Of a DNA stretch of 64,000 nt, positions 57,228-64,000 are shown piece after piece. The position numbers and the translations under genes were made by a program. A model generated the notes under the pieces. It did no database searches. It saw only the letters and a list, made by a program, of their open reading frames with translations, and had not been told where the DNA came from. This DNA comes from Zopfochytrium polystomum (taxonomy: Eukaryota; Chytridiomycota; Chytridiomycetes; Chytridiales; Chytridiaceae): the NCBI GenBank assembly GCA_025765615.1, contig JAIVFJ010000034.1, positions 367,739 through 431,738 of the forward strand. Reading direction: 5' to 3'. Each line of letters starts with the position of its first letter. Position 1 is the stretch's first letter.

Positions 57228-60027
57228 AGATTGCCTCTTTGATGGCCTCAGTAAGGGAGAAGTATTCTGCCTCAGTCGAGGACAAAGCGACAACTGATTG
57301 TTTCTTGCTGTACCATGTAATAGCACCCCCGCAAAGCATGAACACATGCCCTGACCTCGACTTGCGTCCATCCTCTTCAGCATAGCTGGCATCAGTGTAG
57401 CCATGTGGTTCATCCCACTCTGGGTAAGAAATACCCGCAGCTTTCTCTACCTCTGGGAGCGTTGCATTGGTGATGCATGTCATCTGGGAGTCTCCCTTCT
57501 GGTAGAAAAGTCCATGATCCTAGGTAGCGCGGACATATCGCAGCAATCTGTCAAGCGCAAGGGAATCTGAATGGGTTGGAGCAGACTGGTATTGTGCAAG
57601 TGTATTCACAGCATACGCAATGTCAGGGCGCGTCAAGTTTGCAAGGTAAGCAAGTTGCATGAGTGTGCTTTGGAAGTATTCCTACTCTTTTTGTGGAAGT
57701 TTTCCACAGTCCACATCGTGTATCCATGTCGTGGACATGGGAGTTGCTTTGATTTTGACAGGTAAGCCTTCATCGTCACACCAGTAGTTTGCTTCCTCCA
57801 AGACATGCTGTGTGTAGTTTTTCTGTCCAATAAAGATTCCATCTTTGATTTTCTCAACTTGAATGCCAACAGCAACTTTTGGGTTGAGGTCCTCGCGGAT
57901 TTTGAACTTTGATTTGATCAGAGAAAGAATTTTGGCAATTTCTTCTTCAGTGTGACTGAAGATGAGGATGTCATCTACGTATAGAGTGATGATGGTCTTG
58001 ACCTTTCCATCAGGGTGCCTTTGCACAAAGACACAGTGGTCAGTCTTCAATTGCGTAAATCCAATTTCTACTAGGAAGTCGCGGATTGTTTTGTACCACT
58101 GTCGACCAGACTGGTGCAGTCCGTACAGACTCTTCCTGAGTAAACAGACAAGAAGTATCCCGTCTGCACCACGTATCTCAAAGCCTTCTGGTTGTTCCAT
58201 GAAGTTTTCAATGTCCAGTTTGGCGTTCAAGTATGCAGTTTCGACATCAAGGCCTGCAAGTATGAGGTCAAACAGCAACGAGATAGCAAGGATTGCCCGT
58301 ATGGAGGAGCTGCGGACGACAGGGGAGAAGGTCTCATTGTAGTCCTGACCAAAGATCTGAGTGTAACCCTGACCAACAAGGCGAGCCTTGAAGCGTTCAA
58401 GGTACCCTTCACTGTCAAACTTGTAGGCAAAAACCCATTTGGGCTTGAGTATCTTACGCCCTTTAGGTCGAGCCACTAAGTCCCAGACATGCTTTGATGT
58501 GATCGAATTGATCTCTGAGAGTTGAGCTGCCTTCCAATACTTTGCAAAAGGAGAACGCATGGCCTCTTTATGCGAAGCAGGGAGTGGCGGTAAGTCCCGC
58601 TGGTGGATCCTTTCTGTTGGATATGCTGTGACTTCCTCCAGCTCAAGCACAGTGTGTGCTTTGAGCGTTTGGTAGAGTTCACAAAATTGTCCCCGTGCTA
58701 TTCGTAGTTTACGAATTCTTGCAGTTAAAGCGCAGAGTGTTTTCTGACTGTAAGTGGAAGGACTTGTGGCAATTGATGGTTTTGTTCGTAGTTTACAAAG
58801 GTTTGCCTTCAATGCCAGGTAGTCACGTAAACCTGATGGCTCTTGTGGTATGATTGGGGGATTTGTTGCCTCCCCTGTTGACTCTGGCAAAGCTAGAATG
58901 TCAGGGGAAGTTGAGCGCTCCCTAGGAGGGATTTCCTGTTCATCAGGTATTGACTCTGGTTCAGAATCAGATGCGTCGTATAGCATACCCGGCTGTAGAT
59001 CTCCCCCCTGTGATTCTGCAGGTGGTACATCGTCTTCTTGTGAGTCAAACATAGCGTCAGGATGTGCCACATCTGGATCAGTGGACATAGCGGGGGTATG
59101 CAACGAGGAGGAAAGATATTGGAAATCCTGAGCTGTGGGTTGGACTGGTCCCCATTCCTTCAAGCGGGAGTCATGAAGGAACTGTCTCCAGTTCCGCACA
59201 ATGCCAGGAAAAACATTTTCGTGATAGGAGACATGGAAGTGTTCCGATATTCTCTGGGTTTTCAAGTCGTAGACTACTGGAAGAGTGTTTCCTTTATACC
59301 CTAAGAAGATGCCTGGCGCCCCTTTGTCAGGATGTTTAAGCGTTCGCTTTTCCTTTGGGATACGGTGGATAACCAAACAGCCAAAGGTGCAGATGTGATC
59401 AACATTTGGCTTTTCACCGTACCAAGCTTCGTAAGGTGTTTTCTTAGTGTAAGAGTGGTAAACCCTGTTCTTGATGTATGCTGCGTAGCGGACTGCATAC
59501 ACAAAGAAAGAGTGGGGCAATCATGACTCTAAGAGCATGCAGTGTGCCATGTCTTTGAGAGTGTTGACCTGACGTTCTACCAGCCCATTGAATTCCTTGG
59601 TGAATGCAGGACTAGGTTCTAAAACAATAGGAGGGTGCCGAGTATTGGCCCAAGTTTTGAATTCTCCATCTTTGAAGATTTCCCCCCTGTCACAGCGCAC
59701 AGATGTGATATGTTTGCCATGTTGTTGTTCAAACCTTTCGATCGTAGACCGGAATCTTGTCGGGCGCGTCGGACAAAGAGTTGAGGAACTCAATGTCAAG
59801 CCAACGGGTTGACTCTTCCACAACCAGTTGCCAATGTTTTTCACCATGGTGTCCACGTGCGGGCAGTGGGACAGCATCAGTGTGTAAACGACCAAGCAGT
59901 GTGGTGTTTGGTCTGGAAGTGGAGTGGATAGGCGAAGCTTTCAATTTCCCAACATCACATGTCACGCAGGGAATGTCATGAATGAGGAAAAATGAATGAC
60001 CAACTTTATTCAGATTTGACCAAGTAC
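57228..60027 (-). pseudogene. Family-1 integrase-reverse transcriptase remnant of element D
   Basis: It resumes with WSNLNKVGHSFFLIHD. An indel lies near 59755, and compared with element C there are nonsense changes at about 59521 (CGA to TGA), 57682 (TCG to TAG) and 57521 (TGG to TAG). The reverse transcriptase is otherwise readable (YVDDILIFSH). RNase H is cut after SLTEAIKEAI. Confidence 0.85.
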
Positions 60028-60256
60028 TGTTAGTTTTGGGTCTTTTGGTGTAAGCAGTGTGCAGGAGCTTTGACCAGTTTCTGCTCTGCAAGGATGACTT
60101 GCAGCATTTTGCAAGTGATGGTCCTTGTAACAGTTTTGTATAAAGAGAAACACAAGACTGACAGAAGCCAAGATCAACCTCCCACCACCACCACCTTCAG
60201 TAGTGTACACCACAGCAGCCCAACCCATCAATCAGCCACCATTGCAAATTCTTTCA
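60028..60256 (+). mobile_element. Solo LTR of a third small copia family
   Basis: A 229-bp LTR starts TGTTAGTTTTGGGTC and ends TTCTTTCA, flanked by perfect AGTAC duplications (60023-60027 and 60257-60261). It is related to the family-2 LTR (same ends, AGCAGTGTGCAGGAGC and GTATAAAG motifs) but clearly divergent inside. It interrupts the integrase of element D. Confidence 0.88.
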
Positions 60257-61861
60257 AGTACGCTTCAAAGAAGATAAAGACAGGTGACCAAATTTCTTGT
60301 GAAGAGCTCGGACTGCTTCAATGTTCTGAGGGTTTGGTAAAGGGTCTGGGTCAGTTTGACTTAAAGTTGGGGTTGCAGTTTGCAAAGGAGCAGTTTGCTG
60401 TTGCGACTCACCTGGGGCGTCCCCCGAAGGAGTCGGCGCGTCCCTTCCAAGTTCTGCCCTGTCGAGACCATTATGTCCCATCAGAAGAGAAGGGTCCACA
60501 ACATAGACATTCCCTGTGTCCCTATGAGCAATGGTAAAGTCTGAACCATGTACCCGAGGATGCAATAGGGCTGTGTCTGCTGTGAAAGTCACGTTGTGAC
60601 CTGTCTGCCGCACGATTTGCTGAACCGAGAGTAGAGTGTCTGAGAACTCTGGCACATAGAGTGAGTTCCTCATGATGAGAGCTCTTCCGTTAACGAACAG
60701 GGTAAAGTCGCCCACTCCAGTGCAGTTGCAAAGCCGTCAGCTGTTTTGATCTGCTGGGAGGTGGGCCGCAAGTTTGTGAAGTGCTCTTCACAAGGCGAAA
60801 TTGTCCTGGAAGCCCCAGAGTCAAGGATGACCTGGTGTGGGTGGCTGCCAGCAAGTCTTGCCATCAGCGCAGTCTCATAGATGCGGCGGTAGGTGACGTT
60901 GCGGTAGAGGAAACGTCCAGATTCGTACATCACTTTGTAGCCGACGTTTGAGACAATGTTGTCAGTGATCCAGTCTGGATCCATTCTGCCGTCAAGAAGT
61001 GTAACTGTGAGTTCCACTTCAAATTCCTCCTCCACCTCAACGGCCTGGCATGTTCCAATTTCAAACTCCCGTGCCGCAAGTGCCCTTTCTACTGAAAGAA
61101 AGTCGTCTAGAGCTGATGTGTCTGCAAGGCGCGCAGCACCCTCAGTACTGAACTCCAACATTTCGACGTCTTCTGCTTCAGTAGGCAGTGGTGGAGTATC
61201 CATCCTGTAGCATTTGTGGGGAGGAGAATCCTCAGAGGCTGCGCAAGAGGCTTGGTGGTGTTCTTTAGCAGCCACCTCACGTGCAATCTTGGCAGTCTCA
61301 GTAGCTTTCTTGGAATCAGCTGACGTGGCCTTGGCTTCTTTGGCGTGTGCAGGCTGCTTGCCCTTGGCCTTCTTTGCAGGGCGAGCTGGCTCTGACTTCC
61401 CGTGAGGGAACTTGAGGCATTCCTCGCGAGAGTGCGAGACCCAGATTCCATGAAGGTCACAAGTAGGCTTGCCGTTGAGTGCCTCACTGATCTTGCGCTT
61501 CTTGGTTGCCACTGAGGTCTTTGCTGAAGCAGCTGTTTCCATCTCAGAAGTGCTGTGGTGAGCAGAGTGTCTGCTGTTCTTCTCTTTGCTTTGCTGGTAC
61601 AGCGTGCGGCAGTTTGTCAACTCCTTGACGAGATCGCTGGTGTTGGCGTAGCCTGACAGCCCCTTGAGAAGATTTTGACGAACGCCAGAGAAGATTTCAT
61701 GTCCAGGCAGCGTTTCCCTCGCTTTGTGGATGATGGCAGAACGCAGGATGTTTGTCACACCCCTGCAAGTGGTGGCAGTACATTTGAAATGCTTTGGCCA
61801 ATCCGTGACCAGTGTGGTCAGAGTGGTGTACCACTCCTGGACTGCCGGACCAGAGTCTCTG
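60257..61861 (-). pseudogene. Family-1 Gag-protease-integrase remnant of element D
   Basis: The frame joins LTR sequence to mid-gag (SGPAVQEWYTTL onward) and continues through the zinc-knuckle-like cluster and VILDSGASRTI. A deletion or indel near 60717 shifts the frame before the last part (FTLFVNGRALIMRN to HLSLSSLKRT). The N-terminal half of Gag is absent. Confidence 0.8.
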
Positions 61862-63114
61862 TGATGAAATCCCACCCAGGACTGGGGGGACTTGGTGTGT
61901 GTGGGGATGAAGAGAGAGAGAGAGAGAGAGAGAGCAGTGATGATGGAAAAGGGAGAGGAGTGAGAGGATGGAGAGAGGAGAGAGGAGTGAGTGGGCAGAG
62001 ATGGAAGAGAGAGCAAATGGAGGAAGAGAGATTGGCTTGTTTTGCACTGGATTCTGTTAAAGCAGCAAGGAGGGGATTGGATTCCTTTTTTTGATCTCTG
62101 TGAGAGGTTGCTGCTTTTATACTCCTGCAGGTTGGAGCCATCAGAAAACAGAGGGAGCAGTGGGCTGCACAGAGCAGGCCACAGAAATGAGATAAAACAG
62201 GCTGAGCACCAATCCCCAGCCTGGGCTAAGTACCCATCCAGGGCTGAGTACCACCCAGTGCTGGGCATCACTCAGGGCTGAATACCAGCCAGGGCTGAGT
62301 ACCAGCCTGGGCTGAGCACCACCCAGGGCTGAGTACCAGCCTGGGCTGTGCACCACCCTGGGCTAAGTACCAGCCAGGGCTGAGTACCACCTTGGGCTGA
62401 GCACTTTGTCTGGGCTGAGTACCACCAGGAACCAATTTACAGCTTGTTTGAGAAACAGTTGCTTGTAAATTGGTTTGGTTGTTTCCAAATCAGGAAGCTT
62501 GTTTGGGAAACAAGCCGCTTTTTTTCCTTGTTTTTAGAAATCCAATGATTGGTGCAATCTCTGGTGAGCTCAGTTTTTATCTCACTTTTAGAAATGCAGT
62601 GATTGGTGCAATCCCTGATTCCTAAATGCCTGTTGCATTGCTCAGATTGCACAGCACAGCAGGAAAGCTGGAATTCCAGATCAGGAAGCGGAATTCCGGT
62701 GCGGAGAGAGGAATTCCAGATCAGGAAGCGGAATTCCGATGCAGAGTGCGGAATTCCGGTGCAGAGAGCGGAATTCCGATGCAGAGAGCGGAATTCCGGA
62801 GCATTGGGCAGTGGTACACTGCTTCTGCATGCTTGCTGTGCTGTGTTACATGTGCAGAGTGCGTAGTTTGAGCGTTTTTGTGCATGTTCTAATTGCATTG
62901 TTCCTACCGGTAGGATGAACAAAGCTAGAACAACAGCCGCCTTTGCCTATCTCTTTTTATTGAGAACAGATTAGCCCTTCCGAGCACCCCATTCAAGTAT
63001 TGAATCTACTGAGCCCTTCGAACACCCCATCCAATGTGATTGGATGGAGTTCTCAAAGGGATCATCAGTAACGGGCGTAGTGTACCCTGTGGGTCGAATC
63101 TCAACTCACTGGCT

Positions 63115-63850
63115 TCATGGCTGCTGCTGTTGTTTCCTTAGAACCCCCCTTCTCCTTTGCCGTTGCCCTTCCCCCATCGCTTCCTCCTCTGCCACTGCTG
63201 AGCTTGTTGGTTTCCTCTCTGCCTTGATTTCTACTTGTCATCTTCCAACCCCCCTCACCATTCAACTTGACAACAGCTCCGTTGTCACTACCTATAACCG
63301 TCTCTTCTCCCACCTCACCAACTCCATCCCTTCCTTTTCCCTTGCCACCATTAGACCCCTCCCTCCTCCTCCCATTGATCCCCTTACCGTTTCCTTCCGC
63401 TCCCTTCTCCGCTCTCCTCTGGCCTCCCTGTGGCCCTCGTTGGGCAGGCCCTCTCCACTCGCATCGGCCCCCCCCGTCAGTTGTCTGGATTCGTGGACAC
63501 TCCGGTTCCGCTGGCAACGAAGCAGCTGACCACCTCGCTTCCCATCTAAACGCCACCACACCATGCATTGACATTCCGTTTACCTCGCAAACACTTCTAC
63601 CCGCCACTGCCTTATCGGCAACACAGCAGTCCTAGGACACCTTTGTCGCCAACTCCGACGCCTCCATAGGCACACACTTCACAGCAGCCTCTCCAATTAC
63701 TCCTTTACTTTCCTTTTCGTGACTCTTTTGCTTCTGTTCAGTGGGAATTCACGTTCCTTGTCCCTTCACTCTGGCATTCGCCCTTCTTCCTTGTTTGACA
63801 CGCTTCCTGCTTCTCATCGTCGCAAATTCCGCCTCCAACTCTTTAAGGAA
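63115..63850 (+). pseudogene. LINE (non-LTR) RNase H domain fragment
   Basis: One frame carries SSSATAELVGFLSALIS and TIQLDNSSVVTTY, the Glu and Asp motifs of RNase H. After a C-run (about 63466-63475) a second frame gives VVWIRGHSGSAGNEAADHLA, the His-Asp motif. One indel in the C-run explains the shift. The piece ends HRRKFRLQLFKEC, typical of the end of such a polyprotein, at the next LTR. It is bounded by two family-1 LTRs in opposite orientation. Confidence 0.7.
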
Positions 63851-64000
63851 TGTTGAGATTCGACCCACGGGGTACACTACGCCCGTTACTGATGATCCCT
63901 TTGAGAACTCCATCCAATCACATTGGATGGGGTGTTCGAGGGCTCAGTAGATTCAATACTTGAATGGGGTGCTCGGAAGGGCTAATCTGTTCTCAATAAA
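63851..64000 (+). mobile_element. Family-1 LTR, cut by the window end
   Basis: It starts TGTTGAGATTCGACCC and runs to the AATAAA at the window edge. It is preceded by AGGAA, a candidate target duplicate. Confidence 0.9.

Larger units (their letters stand above)
57228..63106 (-). mobile_element. Decayed family-1 copia element D, inverted
   Basis: Reading on the minus strand, the 5' LTR (63106-61862) is followed by internal DNA in which everything from the primer region to mid-gag is deleted: LTR end ATCA joins CAGAGACTCTGGTCC. Gag, protease and integrase follow to 60257, then a foreign solo LTR. The rest of integrase and reverse transcriptase run to 57228, cut in RNase H. The 3' LTR is missing. 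The outer terminal base at 63106 differs from the usual A. Confidence 0.88.

Noticed and set aside
1..64000. Bacterial operon or phage origin for any part of the window
   Set aside because: Spliceosomal introns, eukaryote-specific genes (ERO1, GSK-3, CAMSAP-like) and copia elements make this eukaryotic nuclear DNA.

Overview
The window is nuclear DNA from a eukaryote, most likely a zoosporic (chytrid-like) fungus. The evidence is short introns (46-121 nt) with GT(R)AGT-type donors, fungal-type housekeeping genes, and a CAMSAP/Patronin-like microtubule minus-end gene, which fits an organism with centrioles and flagella. The species is not identified and the assignment is inference.

The first third (about 1-20 kb) is compact and genic. 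In order it holds a membrane-anchored J-protein (420-1491 +), an unassigned multi-pass membrane protein (1606-2945 -), a small hypothetical ORF (3401-3961 +), the ER thiol oxidase ERO1 in nine exons (4349-6622 +), an unassigned acidic protein (last exon 7842-8888 +), a TatD/Scn1-like metal-dependent hydrolase (9181-10586 -), a GSK-3/shaggy kinase in six exons (11770-13209 +), and a CAMSAP-like gene with CH and CKK domains (14533-18368 -). Further minus-strand exons reach to about 19720 and may be the 5' part of the CAMSAP-like gene. Microsatellites of GA/AG and GT/TG type lie between genes.

From about 21 kb to the end the window is a nested array of retroelements. Two main Ty1/copia families are present: family 1 (LTR about 1.2 kb) and family 2 (LTR about 246 bp), plus a third related small LTR and a LINE RNase H fragment. 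The dominant structure is a very large inverted duplication: the left arm 21837-28376 is repeated in reverse at 32598-46165, and the right arm was later split by a complete 7.0-kb family-2 element (32856-39879) with a perfect 5-bp target duplication. The 4.2-kb spacer (28377-32597) holds another decayed family-2 copy. A nearly complete family-1 element follows (48741-56846). A truncated family-1 copy lies on its left, and a decayed inverted family-1 copy (57228-63106) lies on its right.

Inside the retroelement zone a structured repeat of about 420-440 bp recurs. One copy interrupts family-2 pol and others lie in the palindrome arms. A long stem in it shows a compensatory A-T to G-C change between copies, so it may be an intron-like or ribozyme-like mobile RNA. 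Two inverted copies of it flank a 348-bp segment that looks like captured exon-intron DNA. These repeats, the palindrome and the CAMSAP-like gene are the points most worth a second look.
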